A stretch of DNA of 64,000 nt from Sandaracinaceae bacterium (GCA_020633195.1 JACKEC010000031.1:1-64000); one strand, 5' to 3'. Shown: positions 43,855-52,000, counted from the stretch's first letter. Translations and numbers: made by a program. The notes: generated by a model not told the origin, from the sequence alone.

Positions 43855-44943
43855 TCACGCGGTCGACCGGCGCGCCGCGAGCTTGCGCGACACGAAGCGC
43901 GCCGTGACCTCCGTGACCGCGCGCGCTCGGAGCGCGCGCTCGGTCCACGACGCGGGCTCCTCGATGGACAGCCACAGCCGCAGCAGGTGCCGCCTCGCGG
44001 CGAGGTCCTCGTGGTCCACGTAGCCCGTGCGCGAGTGCACGATGGTGTGGTTCGAGATGAGCTGGATGTCGCCCGGCGCGAGCTCCATCTCGAGGTGCAG
44101 CTCGTCCGAGGCGGCGAGCGCGTCGTAGCGATCGAGGAGCGCGGCCTTGGCCTCGCTGAGCGGGGGGATGCCCGGGTAGCGGGTGACCGTGCGGAAGTAC
44201 TCGCCGTGATAGAAGGTCCGCAGCCGACCGGCGTGGAACGCGCAGGGCCGCACGCAGAACGAGTCGACGCCTCCGTCGCCGCGCGTGTCGACGTGGGTGG
44301 GCTCGAAGAGCGCGGGGATCAGATCGGGCCGCTCGCCGAGCAGGCGGTCGAACACGGTGACCGAGCTGGCGATGCGGCTCCGGCCGCCCTCCTTGGCGGG
44401 GCGCAGGCAGAGCAGCCCGACGACGTCTGCAGCATCGCAATGATAGTTGATGGCCTCGCGCGTCTTGTACTGCCGGACGCGACCGTCCGCGTCGAGGCGC
44501 TCGTCGCGCACGTGGCCGAGGAGGTGGCCGTCCGCGTTCTGCGCGCCGGGGATCCCGAGGTGCTTGCCGAGCGCCCAGTAGAACCGCTCGACCTCGTCGG
44601 GGCTCCAGCGGTCGGTGGGCACGCCGCGGATCCGCAGGAAGCCCCGGCCCGAGGTCAGCTCGCGCCGCCACGCGGCCACGTGGGGCGCGAGCCGCGGCAG
44701 CGGGAAGTCCTCGGCGCGGAGCCGGCGCAGCTCGATCGCGGCCGACGTGCGCAGCGCGCGCTCCGCCTCGGCGATCTCCTCGGCGGCGAGCGCGTGCGTC
44801 CAGCGCGCCTCGTCCCGGTGATCGGCCGCGACCCAGGCCGCCGCGCCGCCGACGGGCCGCCGCGGGATCGCGACGTGCGGCCGGCCCAGGTAGTGGATGG
44901 TCTGGACGTGGACCGAGCGGACCGCGTTCGCGAAGGAGCTCAC
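43855..44943 (-). CDS. TauD/TfdA-family Fe(II)/2-oxoglutarate dioxygenase
   Basis: The 362-residue enzyme has the 2-His-1-carboxylate iron site: H168-x-D170 in 'INYHCDAADVVGLL' and His303 in 'NHTIVHSRTGY', with the 2-oxoglutarate-binding Arg in 'RRHLLRLWL' (about residue 322). 'RGFLRIRGVPTDRWSPDEVE' is the usual N-terminal strand pattern of the family. Members hydroxylate small molecules such as taurine, carnitine precursors or peptide side chains; with no biosynthetic cluster around, the substrate is unknown. GTG 44943 is the start. It ends 44 bp upstream of the propeller lipoprotein gene, which lies on the same strand. Confidence 0.88.
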   Translation of the reverse strand: MSSFANAVRSVHVQTIHYLGRPHVAIPRRPVGGAAAWVAADHRDEARWTHALAAEEIAEAERALRTSAAIELRRLRAEDFPLPRLAPHVAAWRRELTSGRGFLRIRGVPTDRWSPDEVERFYWALGKHLGIPGAQNADGHLLGHVRDERLDADGRVRQYKTREAINYHCDAADVVGLLCLRPAKEGGRSRIASSVTVFDRLLGERPDLIPALFEPTHVDTRGDGGVDSFCVRPCAFHAGRLRTFYHGEYFRTVTRYPGIPPLSEAKAALLDRYDALAASDELHLEMELAPGDIQLISNHTIVHSRTGYVDHEDLAARRHLLRLWLSIEEPASWTERALRARAVTEVTARFVSRKLAARRSTA

Positions 44944-45372
44944 CCTCGGAGAGGTAGAGAGTCCCCACGCCCCGGGCAAGGCGCCGCCGGCTGGGCTGAC
45001 CTAGCATGAAGCCTATCGACCGAGCGACTGGCGTGCTGGGCGCGGCGTCCCGCCGGCGAGGCGCGCGCAGTCATTCTTGCCGGAGGCTGCTAGTACCGGC
45101 CACAGGTTCCTGACCGTTTCAGGCGACGCATGGCGATACCGCCGCGACGACCGCGCCGAGCGAGCCGGGAGCGTGGGCGACGCTCGACGATCCTGGGTTC
45201 TGACGGGGCCGCCGGCGCCCCCTGTGGCGGTCGCACTGCGACACCCGGAGAGACGTGGACGACGAGGCGCCCACGCCGAAAACACGGGGTGGATCCGGTG
45301 CTGGCACGAGGGCTGCGAAGGGGCGTCGCCACGCCGGCGAATCCCTCGACCGGTCGAACCTCGGAGGCTCCC
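44944..45372. other. 429-bp divergent gap with a sigma54-type promoter and a dyad
   Basis: No convincing gene lies here. The right part holds a -24/-12-like promoter (45302-45317), a perfect 13-bp dyad GTCGCA-C-TGCGAC (45230-45242) about 60 bp further upstream, and a ribosome binding site before the GTG at 45373. Several GC hairpins could form near 45208-45230 and 45320-45350. I recognise no riboswitch. Confidence 0.5.
45302..45317 (+). promoter_or_regulatory. Candidate sigma54 promoter
   Basis: TGGCACGAGGGCTGCG has a perfect -24 element (TGGCACG) and TGC at the -12 element, with 10 nt between GG and GC. Transcription would start near 45327, giving a leader of about 45 nt that contains GGAGG before the GTG at 45373. 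Confidence 0.5.
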
Positions 45373-45840
45373 GTGCTCGGAATCCCTGCCAAGTCCCTCA
45401 CCCGCTCCCTCGCGCTCGCCATCGTCCTCGGGCTGTCCGGGATCGCCGGCCTCGCCAGCGCTGGCGCCTCGGTCGCGCCCGAGCCCGTGCTCATCACCGG
45501 CTCGTACTCGGCGCGGGGCAGCATGCGCGGCGCGCGCAACAGCACCGACTCGCAGCAGTACATCACCTGCTCGCTCCACCACATCGCGGGCAACCGGCTG
45601 CCGCTGGTGGCGTGCTCGGCGCGCGACGCGGCCGGCCACTTCCTCTCGTGTACCTCCAGCGACCCGATCCAGGCCGACATGGTGGCGTCCATCCGCCCGG
45701 AGAGCTCCATCTACTTCTCGGTCCTCAACGGCTACTCGTGCGGTGAGCTGTGGGTCACCAACGACTCGCGCAGCCTCGACGGCCCCGCTCCGCGCGCGAC
45801 CGCGCCGAGCACCGCCGGCGTCTTCGAGAGCGTCCGATGA
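45373..45840 (+). CDS. Small secreted protein of unknown function
   Basis: The 155-residue protein has a Sec signal peptide ('LTRSLALAIVLGLSGIAGLASA', about residues 8-30) and a mature domain with four Cys ('YITCSLHH', 'LVACSARD', 'LSCTSSD', 'GYSCGELW'), probably two disulfides. It ends in a Pro/Ala-rich tail. I do not assign a family. The GTG start at 45373 is decided by GGAGG six nt upstream. It overlaps the next gene as ATGA and may be driven by the sigma54-like promoter at 45302. Confidence 0.65.
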   Translation: MLGIPAKSLTRSLALAIVLGLSGIAGLASAGASVAPEPVLITGSYSARGSMRGARNSTDSQQYITCSLHHIAGNRLPLVACSARDAAGHFLSCTSSDPIQADMVASIRPESSIYFSVLNGYSCGELWVTNDSRSLDGPAPRATAPSTAGVFESVR

Positions 45841-46331
45841 GCCGCGGCTCGATCCTCACGTTCGTCGGCGGCCTCGTGCTCGGCGTGGTCGCCTCGTTCG
45901 CGGCGACGGGCGCGGCGAGCGTGATCACGGACGACGTCGAGGACGGCGCCGAGGCCGCCGCGGAGCCGGAGGCTCGCGCCTTCGCGCCGATCCGCGGGGC
46001 CTCGTCCGCCCGCCACGCGTGCGCGGCCGCGACCGCCGCCGACGTCCGCGCGATCGTGCGCGAGGAGCTCCGCTCGGGCGGCGCCGTCGAGGCGGTCGAC
46101 GCGCCCGAGGGGCTCGAGCGCGCGGGCGAGCGCGACGCCGCGTTCGACGAGGCGACCACCCGCGTCGCCGCGGCGATGAGCCGAGGCGAGTGGACCGACG
46201 ACGACGCGCGGTACCTGAGCGAGCGCCTCGGGGCGATGCGTGCCCAGGACCGCGACACCGTGCTCGCCACGCTGCTCCCCGCGCTCAACGACGGCGCGAT
46301 CGCCGCGCGGTTCAGCACCACGCCGTTCTGA
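45837..46331 (+). CDS. Small membrane-anchored protein, helical
   Basis: The 164-residue protein has one N-terminal membrane helix ('ILTFVGGLVLGVVASFAATGA', residues 6-26 in two parts) and an Ala/Glu/Arg-rich helical domain outside. I do not recognise it. The ATG at 45837 overlaps the stop of the secreted-protein gene (ATGA), so the two are coupled and may act together in the envelope. Confidence 0.6.
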   Translation: MSRGSILTFVGGLVLGVVASFAATGAASVITDDVEDGAEAAAEPEARAFAPIRGASSARHACAAATAADVRAIVREELRSGGAVEAVDAPEGLERAGERDAAFDEATTRVAAAMSRGEWTDDDARYLSERLGAMRAQDRDTVLATLLPALNDGAIAARFSTTPF

Positions 46332-46334
46332 GGG

Positions 46335-46340
46335 TAGGAT
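46335..46340 (+). promoter_or_regulatory. -10 box TAGGAT
   Basis: TAGGAT ends 6 nt before the GTG at 46347, consistent with a leaderless transcript that is separate from the upstream pair. Confidence 0.5.
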
Positions 46341-46346
46341 CGGCTC

Positions 46347-47234
46347 GTGGCCAACCGCGAGCCTGCGTCCCGGCGCGTGTCCGGGACGGCGCGCCTCGAG
46401 CTCGCGGACGGCGCGCAGCTCGCGGTCGACCTCGCCGGCGTCCGGTTCCTCTTCGCGTTCACGTGGGAGCCGTCGATCGACGTCATCGACGTCTACGAGG
46501 CGTCGCTCTCGGTCGCGGGCGAGCCGGTGACCCTCGAGCTGCTCGAGTCGGACGGCGCCTTCGGCCCGACGTCGAGCGTGCGGGTCCGGCCCTCGTGTCC
46601 GTCGGGCGCGCGGATCGTCGAGACCACGCCGCTCGCTCCGCTCGACGCGAGCGCGCCGATGCCCGAGGCCCCGATCGTCCCCGTCGCCTCGCGGTCGCCC
46701 GAGGAGCGCGCGGCCGCGTACCGCGACGCCTGCGAGGCGCTCGCCACCGACGCGCGCGCGGCTGCCGCGGCGGAGCCCGCGCGCCGGGAGGAGCTCGTGC
46801 TCGCGGCGGTCGAGCGCATGGCCGCCCTCGCGCGGCCCGCTGGCGCGGCGCACCTCGAGATCGCGCGGCGCCTGTTCTTCGACACCGGCTACTACGCCAC
46901 CGAGACGATGCCGCTCCCCGACGGGACGCGCGCCGCGCACCTCGTCGCGGTGATGCTGACGCTCGGCGACGGCCTCCGCGGGGTCGACGTCATCGGCGAC
47001 GACGGCCGCCGCCACAGCTACCGCGCGCGCCCGGGCGAGCTCGAGGCGGTCGACGCGCTCGGCATCGCGAGGATCGACGTGCGCACGCAATTCTCGACGC
47101 GAGGCCCCGGCGGCACCCGACCGGGTGTCGTGTACGACCGGTCCCGAGGCGGGTTCGTCTTCGACGGCCCGGCCGCCGCGCGGGACGCCTTCCGAGCCGC
47201 GATTCGCGCCGCGCTCAGCGCGTCGGGCGGATGA
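46347..47234 (+). CDS. Hypothetical cytoplasmic protein
   Basis: I do not recognise this 295-residue protein. It lacks a signal peptide and membrane helix. Its N-terminal third is beta-rich ('ARLELADGAQLAVDLAGVRFLF'), the middle is a helical Ala/Arg/Glu region, and the C-terminal third is beta-rich again ('HLVAVMLTLGDGLRGVDVIGDD' in halves). The GTG start at 46347 follows the TAGGAT box. Its 3' end overlaps the convergent gene by 20 bp. Confidence 0.6.
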   Translation: MANREPASRRVSGTARLELADGAQLAVDLAGVRFLFAFTWEPSIDVIDVYEASLSVAGEPVTLELLESDGAFGPTSSVRVRPSCPSGARIVETTPLAPLDASAPMPEAPIVPVASRSPEERAAAYRDACEALATDARAAAAAEPARREELVLAAVERMAALARPAGAAHLEIARRLFFDTGYYATETMPLPDGTRAAHLVAVMLTLGDGLRGVDVIGDDGRRHSYRARPGELEAVDALGIARIDVRTQFSTRGPGGTRPGVVYDRSRGGFVFDGPAAARDAFRAAIRAALSASGG

Positions 47235-47964
47235 TCCGGTAGGTGCGGGACACGTCGTAGCCGCGCTCCTGGCCGGCGCTCGGCGAGCCCCAGCCGGAGT
47301 GCTCGATGACGCGCGCGTAGCCCTGCGCGCGATCTTCCCAGGACACGAAGAGCACGCTGTGGGTGCCGACCGGGGTGCGCTCCGGGTGATTGACGATGTA
47401 GAGCCAATCCCCCGCGCGGATCTGCCCGAGGTCGGCGTACGGCCCCTGCCGCTGCCCCTGGAACACGGTGCGCCGCGTCCGCCAGCCGGTGTGCCCCGCG
47501 CGCGCGAAGACCTCCGACAGGTAGCGGTAGCAGGACCCCTGGATCACGTCGTTCTGCGCCATCATCCGGCGCGCGATCAGGATGACGTTCATCCCGGGGT
47601 CGGAGCTGAGCCGCGGGTAGACCGGGGTCGGCGGGCGCGAGGGCGTGCGCCGCGCAGCGGGCGGCGGGCTGGGCTCGACCGGGGCGGGGCGCGGGAGCAC
47701 CGTCAGCGGGCCCATGCGCACGCCCGTCGACGGGTCGACGAGCTCGCCGGGCTCGGCGTCGAGCATCGCGAGCGCCTCGAGCGGGACGTCGTGGCCACCG
47801 GGGATCGGCTCCGGGACGAACATGGCGTCGGACGGGAGCGGCTCGACCGAGACCGCGGACAACGGGGCGGCATCGTCCCGCTCCGCGTCGGCCGCCGCGT
47901 AGAGCGTGCCGAGCAAGGCGGAGGCGATGGTCCCCGCGAGCGCCAGCGTCCGAATTCCGTCCAC
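47215..47964 (-). CDS. Exported protein with an NlpC/P60- or CHAP-like cysteine-peptidase domain
   Basis: The 249-residue protein has an N-terminal signal or anchor ('LALAGTIASALLGTLYAA'), a Pro-rich tether (about residues 90-125), and a C-terminal domain of about 120 residues. That domain shows Cys at the start of a helix ('QGSCYRYLSEVFARAGH'), then 'AGDWLYIVNHPE' and His in 'GTHSVLFVSWED', the order Cys-His expected for the NlpC/P60-CHAP superfamily. If so it would cut peptidoglycan peptides. The assignment rests on motif order only. The GTG at 47964 is the start; two direct repeats lie upstream. Confidence 0.5.
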   Translation of the reverse strand: MDGIRTLALAGTIASALLGTLYAAADAERDDAAPLSAVSVEPLPSDAMFVPEPIPGGHDVPLEALAMLDAEPGELVDPSTGVRMGPLTVLPRPAPVEPSPPPAARRTPSRPPTPVYPRLSSDPGMNVILIARRMMAQNDVIQGSCYRYLSEVFARAGHTGWRTRRTVFQGQRQGPYADLGQIRAGDWLYIVNHPERTPVGTHSVLFVSWEDRAQGYARVIEHSGWGSPSAGQERGYDVSRTYRIIRPTR

Positions 47965-48031
47965 GCGCGTGTGAACAGCACAGGCCGTACCGGCGCCGTT
48001 GGCCGGCGCTGAGGCGTCTGAAGCGAACCTC

Positions 48032-48064
48032 CGTTCACGATCCGAGGGTCGAGGCGTTCACGAT
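48032..48064. promoter_or_regulatory. Direct repeats CGTTCACGAT x2, 23 bp apart
   Basis: Exact 10-bp copies at 48032-48041 and 48055-48064 lie upstream of the exported peptidase-like gene. The spacing is about two helical turns, as expected for a repeated operator. No regulator is assigned. Confidence 0.35.
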
Positions 48065-48113
48065 GGCGGCTCCCGCCACCCCTCGATCCGACCGCAGCCG
48101 GTCGAGTCCCACG

Positions 48114-49358
48114 CTACATGAGGCAGTCCTCGTCGACGCTGTCGTCGCAGTCGTCGTCGAAGCCGTTGCAGATCTCGGGGCCCGGCTCGCAGGCCGTCGG
48201 CGCGCAGCCGAAGGAGATGCGGAGCCGGGTCGTGGCGCCGCTGCGCAGCCGATCGCAGGACGCGCCGTTGAGCGTGAGCGCGTTGGTCCCCGCGTCGTAG
48301 GTCCACCCGTCACCCGCGTCCATGGCGAGCGGGGTGTCGTTCTCGTTCACGAAGATCGAGCCCGGGTCCGGCGGCGTGGTGGTGAGCGGGATGGTGCAGG
48401 AGACGACGCGCCGCGCGATTCCGTCGAAGACCGCGTCGAGCGAGGCCGCGTCGTCGGCGACGTAGTAGCTCGGCGGCCCCGCGGGGTTGACGAGTCCGCC
48501 GCGCGACGCGATCGCCTCGAGCGACGAGACCGTGCCGCCGGTGGTGAAGCCGACCACCGCCGTCGGGATCCCCGCGGCGAGCAGCGACGCGGTGAGCGTC
48601 TCGAGCTCGGCGTCGCTGACGCCGCACGAGACGCCGCCGTCGGTCACCACGATCGCGAAGCTCTCGCGCATCGGGTCCGACATCTCGGGCAGCGCCATCG
48701 CGCTCGTCAACGCGTCGAGCGTCGGCGTGTCGCGCGGCTGCGTCGTCGTGTCCGAGTTGTCGAGGCCGCAGAGGCCGAAGGGCTGGATGCGCATGCGCGC
48801 GAGCTCGGCGTCGATCGCGCCCGCGGTCCCGGGCCCCGGCGGCACCTCCGCGTCGACGGGCATGCCGCAGCCCTCGGTCGGATCGGGGAACGCCATGAGC
48901 CCCCAGAACACGCGCGACGGGAAGCGACGGATCAGGCCCGAGAGCCCGTCGCGAGCCACCGCCCAGCGCGTCCCTGGGTCGTCGGGGCCGGTGCCGAATT
49001 CGTTGTCGACGAGCCGGCGTCGCATCGAGCACGACCGATCGAAGACGAGCAGGACGTTGGGCGGGCGGTAGTCGAAGGGCACGTTCTCGCCCCCGCAGCT
49101 CGCGTCCACGCCGCCGCCGCCGTCCGTCGGGGTCGTGCCCGAGTCGTCGCCGGTCCCGCCGCCGTCCTCGTCGACGCTCCCGCCGTCGTCGCCCGTGCTT
49201 CCGTCGCGCGCGACCCGCGGCTGACAGCGACCGTCGACGCACATCTGCGCGTCGGTGCACTGCGCGTCCGAGGAGCATGGCGGCAGCATGCCGCCGGCCG
49301 AGCAATCACAGCCGCTCAGGAGGAGCAGCGCGCACAGGAGCGGAGAGGGAGAGCGCAT
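48114..49358 (-). CDS. VWA-domain surface lipoprotein
   Basis: The 414-residue protein has a lipoprotein signal (MRSPSPLLCALLLLSGC), a Cys cluster ('CSSDAQCTDAQMCVDGRC'), an Asp/Gly/Thr tether, and a von Willebrand A domain with MIDAS 'VFDRSCSM' and 'IVVTDGGVSCG'. It ends in a MopE-like Asp-rich motif, 'CNGFDDDCDDSVDEDC', which could bind metal. The repertoire matches myxobacterial surface adhesion proteins. ATG 49358 is chosen because it opens the signal; ATG 49370 is in frame four codons upstream. Confidence 0.82.
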   Translation of the reverse strand: MRSPSPLLCALLLLSGCDCSAGGMLPPCSSDAQCTDAQMCVDGRCQPRVARDGSTGDDGGSVDEDGGGTGDDSGTTPTDGGGGVDASCGGENVPFDYRPPNVLLVFDRSCSMRRRLVDNEFGTGPDDPGTRWAVARDGLSGLIRRFPSRVFWGLMAFPDPTEGCGMPVDAEVPPGPGTAGAIDAELARMRIQPFGLCGLDNSDTTTQPRDTPTLDALTSAMALPEMSDPMRESFAIVVTDGGVSCGVSDAELETLTASLLAAGIPTAVVGFTTGGTVSSLEAIASRGGLVNPAGPPSYYVADDAASLDAVFDGIARRVVSCTIPLTTTPPDPGSIFVNENDTPLAMDAGDGWTYDAGTNALTLNGASCDRLRSGATTRLRISFGCAPTACEPGPEICNGFDDDCDDSVDEDCLM

Positions 49359-49406
49359 GGCGTCGAGCATGCCGGCAGCCGGGCGCCGAATCCACCGCGG
49401 GTGGCG

Positions 49407-49700
49407 CTACAGGTTGCGGATCTCCATCCAGCTCCCGTAGTGGGTGTTGGTGAAGTAGCAGGCGAGCATCTCGCCGTTGGGCGCCATCAAGGCGACGATC
49501 CGCGCGCGCCCGCGGTCCACGCGGCCGCGGCCCACGTCGAACTCGTAGTAGGTGTTCTGGCCGCCCGCGGTCGGCAGGTAGGGACCGGTGGCGTTGGTGT
49601 AGACGGTCAGCCGGTTCTGGTTCTGCTTGAAGCCGTACCGGAGCTGGCGGATCGCCTCCTTGATCGCGGGCGAGAGCGTGGAGCGGCTGATCGTCTTCAT
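49407..49700 (-). CDS. Leaderless microbial guanyl-RNase (RNase Sa/T1 fold)
   Basis: The 97-residue protein matches the core of small bacterial RNases such as RNase Sa: 'GGQNTYYEFDVG' (general base Glu53), 'RGRARIVAL' (Arg63 and Arg67, the RGxxRI block) and 'TNTHYGSWMEIRNL' (general acid His87). Glu-to-Arg spacing (10 and 14) matches RNase Sa within one residue, while the following loop is 4 residues longer. Unlike the secreted enzymes it has no signal peptide, and I see no barstar-like inhibitor beside it. The ATG at 49700 follows a strong site, GGGAGGA. It could be an intracellular toxin or regulator. The family call is from motifs only. Confidence 0.65.
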   Translation of the reverse strand: MKTISRSTLSPAIKEAIRQLRYGFKQNQNRLTVYTNATGPYLPTAGGQNTYYEFDVGRGRVDRGRARIVALMAPNGEMLACYFTNTHYGSWMEIRNL

Positions 49701-49749
49701 GGGTCCTCCCGGGACGCCGTCCGCGCTCGTCGCGCGCCGACCGGCGTTC

Positions 49750-49755
49750 TACCTT
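49750..49755 (+). promoter_or_regulatory. -10 box TACCTT upstream of the carboxylesterase gene
   Basis: TACCTT ends 6 nt before the ATG at 49762, with no Shine-Dalgarno. The same hexamer precedes the gene at 59483. Confidence 0.5.
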
Positions 49756-49761
49756 CGTAGC

Positions 49762-51417
49762 ATGCGAACGGCGTGGGGGATCTTCGCGGTGTGCTTCCTC
49801 GCAGCGTGCGGAGGCCCCGTCGGCGCAGACGGAGGCGCCGACGCGGCCACCCCGGACGCGGGCGCGACGGACGCCGGCGCGGCGGACGCGGGCGTGGACC
49901 TGGACGCCGCCCTGGACCTGGACGCCGCGGTGGACGTCGACGCGGGCCCGCCGCTCGGCGACACGGTCCCCGTGGAGAGCGGCGACGCGCGCGGCGTGAT
50001 CGACGACGACCTCGCGATCTTCCGCGGCATCCCGTACGCGGCGCCGCCCGTGGGCTCGCTGCGCTTCCGCCCGCCCGAGGCGCCCGCGCCCTTCGACGGC
50101 ACGTTCGACGCGAGCGCGTTCGGACCGACCTGCGTGCAGCGCCAGTCGGGGCGGCTCAGCGGCGAAGAGGACTGCCTCACCGTCAACCTCTGGGCGCCGC
50201 GCGCGCCGGGCCCGCGCCCCGTGATGGTGTTCATCCACGGCGGCGGCTTCACCGGCGGGAGCGGTTCGGCGCCTTCCCTCGAGGCGAGCGCGCTCGCGCG
50301 CGCCGGCGACGTCGTCGTGGTGACCTTCAACTACCGCCTCGGCGCGTTCGGGTTCCTCACCACCGAGGCGCTCGCGGCGGAGTCGACCGACGGCTCGATC
50401 GGCAACTACGGGCTCATGGACCAGATCGCGCTGCTCGGCTGGATCGCGCGCAACGTCGGCGCGTTCGGGGGCGACCCGGGCGAGGTCACGATCTTCGGCG
50501 AGTCCGCGGGCGCGGTCAGCGTGTGCGCGCACCTCGGCTCGCCGCGCTCGGACGGCCTCTACCACCGCGCGATCATCCAGAGCGGCGGCGGCTGCGCCGG
50601 CTTCGAGGACCCGCGCGCGACGACCGATCGAGCGTCGATGATGGAGCGCGGCGCCGCCCTCGTGAGCGCGGTGGGCTGCACCGGCGGCGTCGACGAGCCC
50701 GCGTGTCTCCGCGCGCTGCCCCCCGTCGCGATCCTCGACGCGGAGGCCGCCGACCTCATCGTCATCCGGGACACCCTGATGCGCTCCCTCGAGTACGCCC
50801 CGAACCTCGACGGCGTGGTCCTGACCGAGGATCCCGTCGACCGCGCGGCCCGCGACGGCACCGTACCCGTCGTGACGGGCTCGAACGCCGACGAGGCGAC
50901 GCTCTTCACCCTCACCACCGTCGTCAATCGCCTCAACTACCGCGCGCGCCTCGCGGCGGTGTTCGGCGACGCGCGCGCCGACGCGGTGATGGCCGTCTAC
51001 CCCGTCGACGCCTTCGGCGACGCGAAGACCGCCTACGACGCCGCCCTCACCGACGCCCTCTTCGTGTGCCCCACCCTCACCTTCGCGGGCCGCGTCGCTG
51101 GCGCGCGCGTCTACCACCTGACGCGCGCCCTCACCGGCTCCCCGTTCGCCGCCGTCGGCGTCGCCCACGGCCTCGACCTCGCCTACCTCTTCGGCAACTA
51201 CCCCGGCACGTACGCCCCGAACGCAGGCGACCTCGCCCTCGGCGCGACGATGCAAGCCGCGTGGACGACCTTCGCCCGCGCCGGCGCCCCGGAGACCACG
51301 CCCCCCTGGAGCGTCTACGCGAGCGCCACCCCGAGCGTGCTCCTGCTCGACGAGCCCGTCACCGAGGCCACCGAGATCCGCAGCGGCCGCTGCGCTGCGC
51401 TCGCGGCCATTCCCTGA
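49762..51417 (+). CDS. Type-B carboxylesterase lipoprotein
   Basis: The 551-residue protein has a lipoprotein signal (MRTAWGIFAVCFLAAC) and a tether of D-A-G/L-D-A repeats, then a complete type-B carboxylesterase/lipase domain. Visible motifs are 'FRGIPYAAPPVGSLRF', 'EDCLTVNLWAP', the oxyanion loop 'VFIHGGGFTGG', the nucleophile elbow 'FGESAGAVSV' with catalytic Ser, and 'GVAHGLDLAYLFGNY' with the catalytic His. It hydrolyses carboxylic esters at the cell surface. It is divergent from the RNase gene with 61 bp between. Its stop TGA begins a repeated motif in the gap that follows. Confidence 0.92.
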   Translation: MRTAWGIFAVCFLAACGGPVGADGGADAATPDAGATDAGAADAGVDLDAALDLDAAVDVDAGPPLGDTVPVESGDARGVIDDDLAIFRGIPYAAPPVGSLRFRPPEAPAPFDGTFDASAFGPTCVQRQSGRLSGEEDCLTVNLWAPRAPGPRPVMVFIHGGGFTGGSGSAPSLEASALARAGDVVVVTFNYRLGAFGFLTTEALAAESTDGSIGNYGLMDQIALLGWIARNVGAFGGDPGEVTIFGESAGAVSVCAHLGSPRSDGLYHRAIIQSGGGCAGFEDPRATTDRASMMERGAALVSAVGCTGGVDEPACLRALPPVAILDAEAADLIVIRDTLMRSLEYAPNLDGVVLTEDPVDRAARDGTVPVVTGSNADEATLFTLTTVVNRLNYRARLAAVFGDARADAVMAVYPVDAFGDAKTAYDAALTDALFVCPTLTFAGRVAGARVYHLTRALTGSPFAAVGVAHGLDLAYLFGNYPGTYAPNAGDLALGATMQAAWTTFARAGAPETTPPWSVYASATPSVLLLDEPVTEATEIRSGRCAALAAIP

Positions 51418-51516
51418 GCGCAGGGAGCTCGAGGGGGACGGTTCGAACTTTTCGAACTTTCGCGGAGCTCTGAGCGCAGAGCCCGAAGGGGACGGTTCGA
51501 ACTTTTCGAACTTTCG
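51415..51516 (+). repeat. Two direct copies of a TTCGAA-rich 29-bp motif, stop-anchored
   Basis: A 29-bp motif (GGGGACGGTTCGAAC... ending in ...CTTTCG) occurs at 51434-51462 and 51488-51516, each preceded by TGAGCGCAG (51415 and 51471). The first TGAGCGCAG begins with the stop codon of the esterase gene. Each motif holds two TTCGAA palindromes 10 bp apart. An inverted copy lies at 51888-51916. Confidence 0.85.
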
Positions 51517-51760
51517 TGGGGGGCGATGGATGAGGGGCGGGGACTCCGCGAGCTGTCGTTTTCTCGCGCGCTTCGCGCGCGAGGCGGGGGCTTCGCCCCC
51601 GGTTCTGTGGGACGGTGGGACGCTGGCCACGTGTGGACCCGTGGGACTTCTGTCCCCCGGGGGACCCCGGTCCCCCGAGCCGGCGCCTACGGCACCGGCT
51701 CTCCCCCTCGGCCTCCGTCTCCGGCGCTGCGCGCCTACGACGGAGGGGCGGCGCTTCGCG

Positions 51761-51838
51761 CCGTCGGCGCGCGGAGCGCGCCGGTCGGCCGGGCCGCGCT
51801 TCGCGCGGCCACGACCTCCATGCGACTCGAACGGTGAT
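51761..51838 (+). repeat. 78-bp direct repeat, copy 1
   Basis: Starts ccgtcggcg and ends gaacggtgat. It includes the hairpin GGCCGCG-CTTCG-CGCGGCC. The second copy is at 51923-52000, 162 bp downstream, with two base differences that I can see. Confidence 0.85.
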
Positions 51839-51887
51839 GGGGGCGCGATGGGGGACCCGTCCGCCCGCAGCACTCCGCTCCCGTCGC

Positions 51888-51916
51888 CGAAAGTTCGAAA
51901 AGTTCGAACCGTCCCC
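51888..51916 (-). repeat. Inverted copy of the 29-bp TTCGAA motif
   Basis: Reads the same on the minus strand as the two direct copies at 51434 and 51488, and lies between the two 78-bp repeats. The opposed copies could pair in a transcript or mark the ends of an element. Confidence 0.85.
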
Positions 51917-51922
51917 ATAGCT

Positions 51923-52000
51923 CCGTCGGCGAGCGGAGCGCGCCGGTCGGTCGGGCCGCGCTTCGCGCGGCCACGACCTCCATGCGACTCGAACGGTGAT
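51923..52000 (+). repeat. 78-bp direct repeat, copy 2
   Basis: Second copy of the repeat at 51761-51838, again containing GGCCGCG-CTTCG-CGCGGCC. Confidence 0.85.

Noticed and set aside
44944..45301. Riboswitch or structured RNA in the long gap
   Set aside because: Several GC inverted repeats are present, but I recognise no conserved riboswitch core, and GC-rich sequence forms such stems by chance.
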